This document shows, piece after piece, positions 34,072-47,000 of a stretch of DNA of 64,000 nt. The notes under the pieces are model-generated. The model was given only the letters and a program-made list of their open reading frames with translations. It was not told where the DNA came from and did no database searches. Positions within the stretch are counted from its first letter, which is position 1, and each line of letters opens with the position of its first letter. The translations under genes were made by a program, and so were the position numbers. This DNA comes from Coprinellus micaceus. Lineage: Eukaryota > Basidiomycota > Agaricomycetes > Agaricales > Psathyrellaceae. Location: positions 4,092,001 through 4,156,000 of the forward strand of contig OX596336.1 of NCBI GenBank assembly GCA_951394405.1, given 5' to 3'.

Positions 34072-37000
34072 CTAAGTGCCATACATATCATCGTGCTGGA
34101 GGAGCTCCTGGTCGTCCATGCGGTCAAAGTAATCCTCTTCTTGGTCGTCGTCGTCGTCGTCATCACTGTCTTCGTCACCGTCGCTGTGCCTCACCGACTC
34201 GTCGTCGTCGCCATCGTCGTCGTCATCATCGCCGTCATCCCCTTCGCAATTCTGCGCCTCTCGCTCTTGAAGTGGGGAGTGCGATACCCGTCTACCGTCT
34301 CCAAGGTTCGACGTCGAAGGTTGTTCGTTGACATTGGTTCTCAGTTCCGAAGGCTGACCGGGGTTCTGGTGTATCGATGTCACCGACGCAGAGTGTGGGG
34401 TTGAGGTTGGCCCTGGCTTGAAGACGAGGCAATGGTCAAAGTCGCGGGGAATCTTGGGCACTCGTGGAGGAGGAAACGCATCGGTGAGCATATAAGCATG
34501 ACCAATTGACATGCCATACTGATATCGCATATAAGCATGACCAATTGACATGCCATACTGATATCGCATATAAGCATGACCAATTGACATGCCATACTGA
34601 TATCGCATAAATGCGTCGCGGTCGACAAACCTGTGGCAGAAATAGAAATGGATCAACGAGTTGTATCGATGAACCGGAGACCAAGAAACGAACCTGTTGA
34701 TATAGTATGCGCTCCACGCAACGTTCTCCTTTCCGGCGAACTTGGACTTTGGAAGAGGTGTTTTCGTTTTAGATGAGAATTGGGGGATGAGGTGGATTCC
34801 TCGGATGATGTTATCTGGGTCCGCGAAGTTGACCGAGGGCCTGAGATGTGGGGAGTGGAGGGCGACCCGATCGAGAGAGAACTCGGACTTTGATGGAAGG
34901 AACTGATACCAGTTTACCCAAACGACGTCAAGTCGGTGGTAGGCGGTACTGGGCTTCAGGCCATCTGGGAGGTGACCCACAAAGCAGACGTCGGCGTGGT
35001 AAATCCCCAAGATCTTCCCATACAGGTAAGGGTGCTTGGTGAGGCGCGAGGCGGAGGTATACAGAGGGTTGAGGAACATTACATTGCACTGAGCTGTGTC
35101 GACGTGGATGATATCTTGATCTCGACGAATGTCATATGTGGTGTAGTTCACCTTGAGTAGCTGGTGGCTGTAGATTTGGCCATCCTTGATTACCACATGT
35201 GGCCATTGGTTTGCAGCGGCAGCTACGACGGCCTTGGCGCATCCCAGTTTCTCCAAAATACGTGGCAGTAGATGCCTCTTCAGTTTCTCGTTGAAACCCT
35301 ATGATTTTTGTTGACGGGATGGTACAGCGCAGGTAAGTAGGAGGACTAAGTGATAGGAGAGGGTCGGAACTCGGGAACGTACCACAAGGTATGGGTCGCG
35401 AACTCCCCAATCGGACCTGTCGATTAGGGCATTGAGGGTGATCGGGGAGTTCCGGTTCTCGCCCATGATATAATGGCGCTCCAATTCGAGAAGGCTTTCC
35501 CCCAAGCCGACTCGAGGAGCAGAAGTCCCTTCGGACCCAGTGTTGAGTCTTGCGCGAATGGCAGAAAGACGGGCCTGCCGACGTTCTATGCGGGTAAGCT
35601 GTGTCTCATAGTCCTTCCTGTCGGTGCGAGGGTACCATGATTTCGGTACTCTGTGGTACAGCTCCCCCTGTGTGTGAGCAGCATCAGTGACGTCTGATGG
35701 GTGGAAGGATAGGCTACCCACAGTCTGAGTCGAAAACGAGTCTGTTGTCCCGACTCTCCGAATAGTCGAACTGTAGTCGCCAAGAAAATGAAATTTGATC
35801 GTAAAAACGTCCAGCGTGGCCGGTCGTCGAGTAGAACCAGCCGTCGCATTTCCCGCCCCACTGGCAGGTGGCTTAGTCCTTTTCGCCCTTGCATCGGCTT
35901 CCTTCTTGGTCTCCTTCGTTGGAATTTTGGAGCACGTATCCCTGCAAAAAGTCCTCATTTTAGCCCCAAGTTGGACCGTCGTATAATCCAGAAGTTCGAG
36001 AGTGTGATCGTTATGGAGGCGCAACTTCGCTAGCGCGTGCCACTGAGCGCAAATGAAGAGAAGTTCCATAAGCCTAGCATTGTGCTCTTCTGGTAGTAGC
36101 CCTTCAAAAGTGGGTATTGCGCACTAGATGTCATATGAGCGGCAGGCACATAAATCAGTATCGTTCGAGGATTGTCTCACCTGCAAAAGATCCTCGTAGT
36201 CTCTGGCAGCCTTTCGCTTCATTTCCGAAACATTAAGCGGGAACTTGCGGATCGTGTCTCGAGCGAAGGGAGGAACAGATCTATATCTGTAGGGTGTATC
36301 AATAGGAAGTCCCGACTCAAGGTATTGATGTCTCACCGCGAATTCAATTCAGCGCTCAAGGTAGCAGCCATTCGACCACGGCTTAAAGATTCTAGTAAAC
36401 GAATGAGATGCACATAAAGTTTCTTCCAAACCCCAATCTCGAATTCGTGCAAGATGTCCACAACTAGGGCGCCTAGAATGTCAAACGGGAGATGTGCTTC
36501 CGAAATGATTGAACTGAACGCCGTCTTCGATGATATTTAGCACGCCACCTCCCGATTACAGGAGTCAAAAAGGGTAGAGACGAACCTGTACGGGGGCAAG
36601 GCACTGCGGCCCCAAAATGCATTCCAGCTTGTCGTTACTGAGGGCATAGCCGGCTCGAATGAGATCCTGAGCTTTTACAGCCACCTTCCGTTGCTCGGAA
36701 GATATCCGCAGTTGGTTTATTCGCTCTGTGTCCGAAGGGGCGCCCAATTTCCATAAATCCGCCTTCCTCACCAAACAACGATGACATGGGCGGCCACCAT
36801 TGTTGCGAATTCCACCCACGAGGGTCCTAAATTGTATGCCAAAAGGTAAGCGGCGCTCCTGAGGGTCTAAAAGAACGAGTACTTTTCTGGATAATCACAA
36901 GAGTAAGTGAGAATTCTTGGGAAGAAACACCTCTCCTTGTCATCGGGGCACATGACAACGATACCGTACTTCATTGCGTCGATAAATTCCGCGTTTAAAA

Positions 37001-38858
37001 GAACGGACCATTGCTTGTGGAAAAGCTCCCGGGCCAAGTACTTGAATAGGGCCCTCGCCGGGAGCCTTCCTTTGTTTTGCTCCTTGAAGAAGTCACCTAA
37101 CCTGTCTGGAAGCTGAATGTGCGAATCAGCGGGGAGCGCGTGAAGGACGAGGAGAAGGAGAGCTTACCTTGATGAAATACGCTACCTGCTGCCCCAATTT
37201 AGCGGATGGTTCGCCTCGCTGGTGCTTGGGCTCATTGCCAAAGAACATGTAGCAGGGCCATAGACTGGCCCCCCCAAACGCGGTCAACTGCGTCGCGTCC
37301 GACCAGAACATTAACGCAACAACTACCCTCTCGAGTCCTTCGTCCCTCTTTGTTCGGGGCTGCCTTTGTAGTGCCTCGTGCGCCTCGCGGAATGCGCGGG
37401 AGGTGTAAAGCTCCCCGTAAAGCTTGACCTCTGGTGAACGACCTGTCGGTTTCCATGATGCCTCGTATGGATAATAGTGAAAATTTGGGGTGTCTTCGGC
37501 ACTAGAAACCTTTTCCTTGATGACGGAGACGAGGGATCGATAATGAAATTCGCCGACAGAGAACGGCTTGATCCCTCGCTGCGGCATGCGATTGTGGAAG
37601 GGTATGTCGATGGATATTGTTTCCGTCTTCCAACCGTCGTCGTGGATCCATGAACCCGAGTCTTTCGGAAGATCCTCCTTGTTTGCGCCCAATGCGTTGA
37701 AAGCGGCCCTCCAATCGACGCAAGTTGCGTCAGGAAGGGAGAACTGCGGGTCTTTGAGGATCGAAACCAGGTTTTGGAAGTCAAGAAGTGATTTCCGGCT
37801 AGACTGCCAGTACCACTCCGCCAGAAGGAAGGCCGTACGACTGGAAAACGGCCCAAAGCCCAAGGATCCACGAGTACCATTGGGGTTCTGGCGGTCCCCA
37901 GTCTCCGGGAATCCGCGAGTATCATTGGAGTTCCGGCGGTCACCAGCCTCAGTGGATTCGCGAGTATCATTTGGGTTCCGGCTGTCCCCAGCCTCGTCGG
38001 GCCTTTTTGGGTTGCGCTTGAAGACGAGTTGGTCTGGATCATGCGTTGGCTTGAAACCTTCAGGGAGGGTGTATCGCCGAACAATCCCAAGTAGGTTCCG
38101 CTTCGTTTCGAGAAGGTAGAGTCTTGCGGTTTCGGCGTTATCCTGTGTTGCGGATTCCCCCCGACCTTCTTCAGACGGGAGCGTCAGTCGCTCCACCCTT
38201 TCTAAATTCCAGTATTTCAAGTGCATACCTCCGAGCGTGGGTAGGAGCGCGAGCACGGGGGTTGTAGCTGCGTGGTTATTGAATGCAAGCAAGCTGGACG
38301 AAGCTGCATGCGAAACAGCGTCTTGGAGGGCGGAAGGGGTTATGGGTAAGCTGTCGTGCTCATAGCGGGCGGGGAGGTGAATCGGCCGTTTCCCCTTCCT
38401 GACGCCAATGGGGATGTGGAGGTCAGCAGGTTCCACCTGGATGTGATTTGAGTGTGAAATGTGAGCGCGATACAGCTGCAGGGCTTACGGGTGGTTCGGG
38501 TGCATGGCGGTTAGGCGTCTGATGCGTAGGACATGAGCCATTGGAGCATTCAGAATTGAGAAGATACAAGAGACCAACTTACATCATCATCTTCCTGTGG
38601 CCTCGGAGAGGAGCCTTCCCCAGTTTCTTCGTCCGTCTCGCGTTTCCTCCTTTTCCTCTTCCTGCTCTCCCAATGTGCTTTCGATTCTTCGAGCAGGTCC
38701 GTGAGATTTCGTTTGGCGAGGACGCACGCTGAGCGTTCATGCTTCTGCAAGAAATGAAGCACGGAATACTCCTTACCGCAGTGGTCACAACAGTAAGAGG
38801 AGCCGTGGTGTTCATGAACCTGAACGTGCCGAGGGTCAGAGTAGATGATTTGGCTCAT
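34072..38858 (-). CDS. Plavaka transposase, apparently intact, ten exons
   Basis: Transposase of a Plavaka (CACTA-like) DNA transposon. Exons: 38858-38583, 38436-37168, 37112-36883, 36826-36586, 36524-36337, 36286-36181, 36123-35722, 35667-35383, 35298-34694 and 34630-34072. They join without a phase error into 1386 aa. Landmarks in order: C2H2 finger CCDHCGKEYSVLHFLQKHERS; the DLHIPIGVRKGKRP entry; VVVALMFWSDATQLTAFGGA and YMFFGNEPKHQRGEP; LLNAEFIDAMKYGIVVMCPD; GRPCHRCLVRK; GALVVDILHEFEIGVW; SVPPFARDTIRKFPLNVSEM; LMELLFICAQWHALAKLRLH; VNYTTYDIRRDQDIIHVDTA; IIRGIHLIPQF. The tail is strongly acidic (Asp-rich). A threefold 39-bp in-frame repeat sits in the last exon. No stop or frameshift was found, so it may be active, but the ends of the element and a target-site duplication were not found. 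Confidence 0.9.
34489..34605 (-). repeat. 39-bp tandem repeat, three copies, in frame in the transposase
   Basis: Three essentially identical 39-bp units (34489-34527, 34528-34566, 34567-34605) encode 13-residue repeats containing RYQYGMSIGHAY. The length keeps the reading frame. Near-identity implies a recent expansion. Confidence 0.93.
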
Positions 38859-39585
38859 CAGTGCAACTGTGAACTATGAACAGGGAAGGACGCCCTTCGT
38901 GTAGACAGGGGGGGAGGGAATCACCGAATAAAGGGGGAAATTTTGTCCGTCAACCTTGGCCTTTTGAGGTGGCTGCGGCGAATGACTGAAAAATACGTGG
39001 CCTGACTCGGACTCTCCAAAAGATGCCCAGGAGACCAGCCCATTTCCGTCCGTTTCTCGAGGGTTCCCGAAAGTCGGCCAATACATCCAGCAACGAACGT
39101 CCAGGGGAGCAGGACGACTTGGGCAGAGCCAGAGCTCATCGAACGAACCCTGGCTCGCTGTTTCAGGCGAAACGATGAGCTGCCGAGTCTGATGCTACTG
39201 GAACGACCGTGCAGGTCGGGTAACAGGAAGGAGCTGGATCCGACACGGGCTTGTCGGGGGAATAGGAGGGAGCGAGATTCACCTCATCGGACATTAATTT
39301 GGAACTGAGCAACGGGGTCGCGCAGTTTACTCTGCGAGTCTATAGGCGTACCTTTAGGCGGTCGGTACCATGGGGATTTGGATGTGTGAGGAGCTGAGAG
39401 GAGCAATAACTTGAAACCAAAGGATCGAATTCAATTTGATGGGCACGGTGATCGGGGCATGTAGCGGGCATACATACAAGGGGATGCATACTAAGCTATT
39501 GAAGAGTGCATTGAAAGCCCAAGTAAAATATAGGATACTATATGGGAAGATTGAGATCAAGAAGTGGGACGACACGGCGTTGCCG
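38859..39585. other. intergenic right of the Plavaka transposase
   Basis: No gene seen. The transposon's right end and promoter should lie here; no terminal repeat was recognised by eye. Confidence 0.45.
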
Positions 39586-40775
39586 CTAGACTCCTGCCTC
39601 AGGCTCGGAGTCGGGGATGCTTTCAGTTGAAGCAGACCCTGAAGAGCGTCGTGGCCGCACGGAGTAAGTTCGAATAGGGTCGCCCGGTTCCCCAGTTCCG
39701 ACTCGAAGCCTAACGAGGCGGCCGTTAACCCTGGTAATTCGCATCCGTACTCGGGATGTGGTGCTGCTGCTATCGGGAGTGGCGTGATCCTCCTGCGGGT
39801 GTTGACCAGGGCGAACCCCAGATATCACGCAACAATGTTGTGAGAACAATCCTTCACGGAGGACAATGGCCTCGCAGACAAGGCACTGCACAAAGGTCCT
39901 AGAAAAGGTCTCCCACGACACACCATGAGCGAGGTCCCAAAAGAGCCCCTCTATGGCCTTCTTCGGCATAGCAGGCTTGATCAAACCTTTCGGGTGATTT
40001 GTTCGTTAGCTACCTAACCGTAGGTTCATGGAGCTCAGCTACTCACGGAGGGTTTGTGGGGTTCCTGTCGCAGGTACCATTGAAGTGAAGGAGGCTTCTT
40101 CAAGTGACCTAGACAAATACAAGGAATCTGAGAAATGCGTGCTCTCTTTCGGGGCTAAAGGATGGTCTTGGGGTCCAAGTCCGATCGTGAGCAGGAGTAG
40201 GGTATATATATAAACTTTAGCTCACCTCGCTTGCAACAACTTTGTAACCTTAAGCCGTCAACGGTATAAAACCTTTCGAGCCAGACTACGAAGGGTACGG
40301 GTGAACGGGAAGTAACTCTAGCAGGGCAGTTCTACTCACCAATATATCCGCATCGCCTGCTTGAACACAACGCGACATATTGGCCGGTCAGTATTGTCGA
40401 GTGACCGCCTTCGACGATTCCAATCTCAGATTCGGTATACTCTGTACCGTCGATATAGGCACACAAGCAGCATGGCGCTCGAAACTCGTGGCTCCTTTGG
40501 TAGGCCTCAAGCATGTCTGGCATAATTCTTTGACCAGATTCCGGGTCGTAAGGCCTATAAATGAAGAAGAAACGGTGAATTAACCCAAATGTCTACAACA
40601 GAAGAAAGAAGAAGAAAACCCCGCACCAAGGAAATTCTATCAGACCATGCGTCGCGGCGTCGTAGTGAAGGGGACAAGCCGCACGGGTGGGGGTACGACG
40701 GTGGTAGTCTTGGATTTGGCGAATGAAATCGGCCAACATGGGAGCCAGCGCAGGTGGGGTTGAAGTACAATTCAT
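39586..40775 (-). CDS. Cys-rich family member B
   Basis: Paralogue of the 31.6-kb gene. Exon 1 starts at ATG 40775 (APMLADFIRQIQDYHRRTPT, then PLHYDAAT). Exon 2 (to 40340) reads MPDMLEAYQRSHEFRAPCCL, GIVEGGHSTILTGQYVALCS and RRCGYI. Exon 3 (40166-40047) is disordered. Exon 4 (39986-39586) has IEGLFWDLAHGVSWETFSRT, the CxxC..HxC motif CLVCEAIVLREGLFSQHC and a tail ending SEPEAGV. Junctions 2-3 and 3-4 close in phase. The exon 1-2 junction does not close with the apparent GTCTGA donor, so exon 1 is uncertain or the copy is damaged. The two paralogues lie in the same orientation on either side of the Plavaka gene. Probable zinc-binding protein of unknown role. Confidence 0.6.
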
Positions 40776-43700
40776 GATGCCGAGTGATGGGAAGGGGTTG
40801 TCAGAATCGCCAACGAGGCCCCTGTATATCAAGGGCCCAAAACCAACCGCAGTATAAAGAATAAAGAATAAAAAGGGCCCAAAACCAACCGCAGGTAGAA
40901 CAGGAGTCATCCCACAACATGGACCGGCTAATGTCATGTTTCTCTAGTCATTATGAGACATAAACGATGGATGACCCCGCAGCTCTGCGTATTCTAGCCT
41001 ATCGTAAGCACGAATATCAATCTACGCAAACGAACTGGCAGTCCAGGAGTATAAGGGGCGAAGGAATGCATAGGCGGAGGGAAGGAAGCGACAATGGGTG
41101 TGAGTGGAGACCGCGCCGTCGGAGTAGGGGGGAGAAAGGGAGGACGGATGGGCTGCTGGGCTGCTGGTGTTGCGTCTGCGGCCTACGTACTCGAATCCAT
41201 GCGCGCCGGGTTGCTCGATGCCGTTACCCGCACCATGCATCTGCGGATGGGGCTCTCGAAAAGCGCCGCGCACCTCGTATGGATGGAACGCCGTACGTAG
41301 CTGGTGGCTCGGCGGAGTTCGACGAGGGTTTGCGAAATATTGACCTGCTCCGCTTCGACGAAGATGCGACGAGGACAATGAAGGGTATGGAGGGTGTGAC
41401 TGTGTGTAAGGGGAATCGAACTGGTCATCAATAAGGGTCGGCTGGATCGCTAGGGCACTCGGGTTCATGGCGTTAGGCATCGTCTTCGACTGGCCGAGTT
41501 CCTCGCATCCCTTGTCCCTCGAACCGCCCCACTCCTTCCCAGAGCGCATACAACCAATTTGCACTGAAGAACACTCGCAGAGGCGGACAAGGGTTTCGAC
41601 TTCGACCTGGCTTTGCCCGACTTCTCGGACTCCGACGAACTGGAGGGTTCAGGCGGAAGGATGGGTATCGAAGAGTGTATCTTCCCCTCTTTGGTCGGGA
41701 ACCGCCGTCGTCCATCCCCGCCTCCCCGTCACCACCTGTCGGTCTCCACCCAGACATCTCCACTCCCTTCTGGCTCGCCCATTCGCCCCTTCCCGCGACA
41801 CTGGTCGCATGCTCGCCATGCCCACGACACTGGTCATCGAACACGTGCTGGCGGTACTAGCTCGAGCGAATGCTCGCAGAACTCCCTCTTCTCCCTATGC
41901 TGGAGAACGGCGTGGGCGTTGAGCTCGAAGTCGACGTCGTGTACCCTGGTTTCCCCGACCAAATCAGCGGGAAGGATGCTACGATCAGCAGCTGCGACCA
42001 GTGTGGATGATAAGGGGATGGTTGACGAAAGGGCTATGATAGGCCGTGGACTCGTTCCTCCGCTCCAAAACCACCTCGTCAGTAGCCCATAGTGATAATT
42101 GGCTCAATGAGGCGGAGGTGACTTGGGAGTCCTGGTGCGTCGTGTTCACCTGTCCGTGGTTTATGTGGGTCGAACGAGGATGTACTAAAGTAATTTACAA
42201 TGGACTTACTGTTGGGTCTAGGGAATCCTCCGGGGAGATGTGGTCCTCGATCTGGCCATTCCCGATTACTTGGAGGTGAATCGGAGCCTCTTCGCTGACG
42301 CTGGGGAGGAAGCCCTGATGACGCAGACGAGGCCGACGACTTGCGCACCGGGACTTCTGGCTTCGATGGTGAGGACGTCGGTAAAGGGGCGGGGGTCGTG
42401 GCGATCGATCCGGAGGCACGGGTAGAGGTTATGTTCTGGAGTTATAGCGAGCTGGAGGTGATATACAGTAAGGGTGAACCTGGGGGTCGTCCATTCCGAA
42501 GGGCATCCCCTCCACTCTCCTACGTAATCCCTGCAAACAGCGCTTCCCGCTCCTGCCTCACTCCATCTGGGATGGCGTTCCCAACCATTGAGATCCGGTC
42601 CTGCTTCTCCGCTCGAGCTGGGTGCAGAATTGTCTTCAGCTCACCACCGGACTCTAGGCCGTCGGGCATGCTAACCGGGAGCTCCATTCCATAGCGACTG
42701 GGCTGGCCATAAGGGGACGTCGAAGAGTATCCGCGCTGTGCTGACGAGGACGATGTGTGCATCTAATGCAAGGTGCTGGGTATCGCGTCGGTCGATCATA
42801 GCACGAGTAGAGGGGTATGTCGTGATAGTCGTAGAGGTATGGGTAAGAGAGTGGATCGCAGTCTTCGAGGTCCGTATCCGTAACGCTTCGTGGTCGTCAC
42901 ACTCGTTGTCAACGTGGGTATGTAAGCCAGCAGATACCAGCTTCCGATACGCAGGACCGAGGTCGACCTCGTCCTGCCCTAATGTATGACGATCGAACAG
43001 CGGCATAGGGGCAAGGTGGCCACCAAGCAGGCTCGCTGGCACCGAGACGCACGATGTCGGTCGGTGTAGGTGGTGGTCGAGGCGCTCCTTCACAATTAGT
43101 TGGTGCCTTCTTGGGCCCGCACTCCGTAATCAGAATCCGTCCATGGGGATATGCCTGGAATCGTCTGCCTCATGTCAGTCCACGAGGATTGGATTGTGAT
43201 CAAATGAAAGGAGAACTCTACCTTGCTGCCTTTTGATTGACCAGGTCCCCAACTCCTCCGAGTCCACGGTCGATGGTGAATATGTGTAATCAGTGGTCGT
43301 TGTCGTCGACGCGGCCCCCGAGTCCGTCGAGGAACGAGGCAGACCCTATAGACCTAATCTCTGGGAATCGTCCTGAGAACGACTTGCCGAGAACGGAGCG
43401 TCGATGTGGGACGACTCTAATTGGCCCGGGAAGCATGGGAACGGTACCGGCTTTGTACTGGCTCGACGCCGGCGGAGTTGCTTTGTCCGATTCGTCGTTC
43501 CGATACATCAATCGAATAGTCGAACGGGATGACAATCCGGAGGGGCTCGAGAACTGATCAGGCGTGACGGGGATACCAGGAACCAGGCGATGCAGGGAGG
43601 TTCCTGAAACCTATACAACACGCCGGAACAGGGGGTTCTTTCACCTGCTTCTTGATGGAAGTGGCATGACCATGGCCTGCGCCAGCCAAGCGGGTTGACG

Positions 43701-43855
43701 AATGACGTTCACACTGGCATGAAATATGGGCAAAGTGCGAAGTCCTCGAGCCCACCCGCACACCATCAAGAGTCGCGCTGCCTCAAAGAGGTATCGCATG
43801 TGGTAGCGACGACAGCCTAAGAGTGTAGGGAAATAGTTTGAAAAGTTAGGTAGGG
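40776..43855. other. gene-poor stretch, unassigned open frames
   Basis: The 5' flank of Cys-rich gene B contains a direct repeat of about 20 bp (GGGCCCAAAACCAACCGCAG) near 40827 and 40875. Further right, long open frames on both strands (for example 41473-41844 -, 42671-43093 -, 43237-43557 +) are GC-driven and show no family signature. Confidence 0.4.
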
Positions 43856-44075
43856 CACCGTCGAATAGAAGAGAGGAGAGGAGAGGAAGTGAAGAGAAAC
43901 CAAATGGAGAGAAGGGAAGAAGGGAAGGGAAGGGAAGGGAAGGGAAGGGAAGGGACGAGATGAGATGAGATGAGATGAAAAGGCGGAAATGGGAAGAGAA
44001 GTCACCGAAAGAGAAGAGAAGTCACCAAAAGAGAAGAGAAGTCACCAAAGGAGAAGAGAAGTCACCAAAGAGGAC
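43856..44075. repeat. purine-rich simple repeats and a ~20-bp minisatellite
   Basis: Plus strand is almost pure purine from ~43860 to 43985, with GGGAA units and GAGAT units. A short minisatellite follows, in which GAGAAGAGAAGTCACCAAA-like units repeat four times (about 44000-44065). Confidence 0.9.
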
Positions 44076-47000
44076 TCGGAAGAGCCGAGAGACGGGAAAA
44101 GATAAGGATAGACACGAGGGAAGCCAGGGGAACGGCGAGCATTTATAGATGTCGCCGAATGTCTCCTCAGCGAAGGCCCTCAGCCTCTGATATTGGGGAC
44201 ACCTTTTCTTTGGCGAGCTTCGGAATGGGTTGGAAGCGACGGCGGATGAGGGAAGGTTGAGGGGGTCTGACTCAACTCCCGAACTCGTCGATTTGCTATA
44301 CAACCCGACCGCCTATTGCCGCCGGGTCGGGATGGGCGCTTGTCGATGGCCTTGAGGTGTATCCCATGACGTCGGCTGGGGAGGGTGGTGTGTGAACTGG
44401 CGAAGGGAGGGGTGTGACCTGAGAAGTGCGGCCTGAGTGTCACGTCGGCGAGATGTGGTATAACGTCGCATATATTCTTCACAAGCGCCTCTTGATAGTA
44501 TCCTGCAAACCCCCAATACCTTCCGCGCTGCTGTATCCGGCCAGTGGCCTCCGAGTCTCGGAGAACGCCAAGAATCGCGTCATTAGACTATCATCACAAA
44601 TGTTGGGGAGATCGCGAATCAAGCGCCCGTTCACACACAAAGGCTCAGATCGGCGATACGGCCTCCAACACACGATCGCCCACCCCACCAGCACCGAGGG
44701 CATCTCCGCGGCCACCGACTCGGAGGACGGGTGTTAAAGGCGGCGTTGTTGAGCGCCTGGAACGCGATATGGCCTCACCGTAACCTGAAGCGTTGTACTT
44801 GAAAGGATAGGCATGATTGTTCAGGGCGGCGGTGTCGTAGGAGCAAGGATGGGAAAGTCATGCTTGGCGATCGTGGCGGGCCCATGTCGTCTGGTTCCAG
44901 TCGTTCGGAGGACCTGCAGCGATCCCAGAGCACGGGGTCGGTGATGCTGAACCAGATAGAGTTCGACTGTCATTGGAGAACTGTATGTAGACTCGGCGGG
45001 TGTGGTAGAGTCGAGACCTGCGACCTGCCACTGGAATGCCGCATACCACATCCAGAGACTTGAAGCGCTGACGAGGTCAACCATGGTGTCGGCATGATTG
45101 ACAACCCTACTTCGAGTGCCTTACGCCAGTACTGGATATTAGACGACGCGAGATCCTTGTGCACCCCGAGACACGAAAACCCGCTCACGTTTTCGATAGG
45201 GTGCCCCTCGTCCCCAATCTTTACTAGGGCTACCTCACCATGGATGGACGACAATTAAATGCCGTGTGCGGCGGTGGACTAGAGAAAGAAGGACGTCGCT
45301 GTTTCCTGGGGGGAGGGTGCGGGGGCTACAATGTTTGAGAGGATTTAGCTGCACCACTCAGGCAACAGTTGTGACCCGACGAACCTTGGAACTTTGCTCA
45401 TCGACCCGTCGGAGGTCAATCGAAGGCTCAAGCGCTCAAGAACGAAATGCTTGTATTTGCTTCCTAGCTCGAACAGGTGTAACTTGAGGGGGTGAAGAAC
45501 ACGAAATGATGGGGATCGGAGCACGTCAAGTTTCGTATACGAACCTGGCACCAGCGATCACCGATCATCGCTGAAGTTTCAAAAGACGGGAACCACTCAC
45601 CAAGGTTTCAACTCCTGGGGCGAACTGCAGCGGTCATATTCAGTTATCCCCACTGACCGGCTGGAACTCATCGCGCATCCACGCAAGCGCCGTTTTCAAG
45701 TAGGCATGCTTTCGTTCCGTAGTGGTTTGGCTGGAGTCTGCAACTCGTTTCGAGTCTGAAGATGGCAAGAAACACAAACATGCCTTCGCACCTGCTCGCT
45801 TCCTCCTCTTTCAGACATGGCACAAGCGTGTCCGAATACAGCATCACGTTCGGAAGAGGAATAGTCCTATGGTCGGTGAAGCTAGAAATGGGAAGGTCGA
45901 GCAGGGCCTGCATAACGTCAAGAATTCCTTCAGGTTCCCCGTCGACCCCGTTCTTCTTCACCTTTCCCTGACATTCAAGGTTCTCGCCCCGACATCAATC
46001 AACTCGGCCACGATGATAGCGAATTCACTTATGACCCTCGCCCCCGCCTCGCCTTCATCCCGCACCCTCGCCCAGTGATACTCGATTCGAAGTTCCTCAG
46101 ACACCGAGGTCGTCGTCGGTATTCGCCTCCTTGCTTTGTCCCCTCTTGTCTACTTTCCAGTTCCTTCTCTTCGCCCTTCATGTTCGAAGCGGTTGAGGGA
46201 TACCACCAACGACCCTACTCCTATATTCCGTGTAACCTGCCCTTGTTGCTCACGCAGTGAAAACTCTACGAAGGCGGCTACGAGAGTTTGAGTCTGAAGT
46301 CTACGCTGGGAGCACTTCGTTTTGAGGAGAAGGTCCGGGCCCTGGGAAAGGAGAGCTAGAGAAGCGGTGAGGGCTGTGGAGTCGAGGTTGGAGGGGTAGG
46401 GGTCATGTCTGCAGAAACCTCAAAGTGCTCACTTTCCCCTCGGCATCGCCTCTACATTTCAGGTAGTGGGCGCAAGCCAGCGGCAAAGCCCATCGTCCCC
46501 TTCCCTCCCACACCGCAAGACCCTCACCCATTCATGCCGGTTCTCTGTGTCCGTCACCGGAGAACTTGGATGCGAGGAAAGCTTTAGCATTGCCCAATGC
46601 ACCGTCGAACTTGAACCAACAATGTGGCAGAAGCTTGCCGATCCTGAACAGAACAAAAGAGTCGATTGCGCGGTATTAAGGACCGGATAAATAAATGCTT
46701 AGATGGAGGAGTAGCCGAGCACTAGAATGCGAATCGGAAAAGGGTCGACCGCGTTTGAATTCGGTGCTCGTGTCTAACTCGCGGTTGCACAGGAGGCCGG
46801 TCTAAACGCTGGTTCTGAGGTGCGAGCTGAAGTGAGCTCGACATAGTCTTTGTTAAGATGAGAATTGAAGTTGGGGACTCACTGCCTGCTTGGAGGCCGG
46901 TCGAAGCCTACATCCTCCTAACCACGATCCTCGGCCCATTTCGAACTGTGTGCCCATCCTCATTGCAAACCGGCTCGAGGGTATCACCCCACGACCGGCT

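Noticed and set aside
36865..36900. Apparent frameshift in the Plavaka transposase after YPE
   Set aside because: A 56-nt intron (GTACTC ... TTTAG) between 36883 and 36826 restores the family sequence in phase, so there is no lesion.
41022..43093. Several long overlapping frames on both strands
   Set aside because: High GC and TCGA-rich sequence opens frames on both strands at once; none has a coherent exon structure.
46705..46790. Possible tRNA or SINE (A-box-like TAGCCGAGC and B-box-like GTTTGAATTC)
   Set aside because: Acceptor and T stems do not pair, and no second copy was noticed; too weak to list as a feature.
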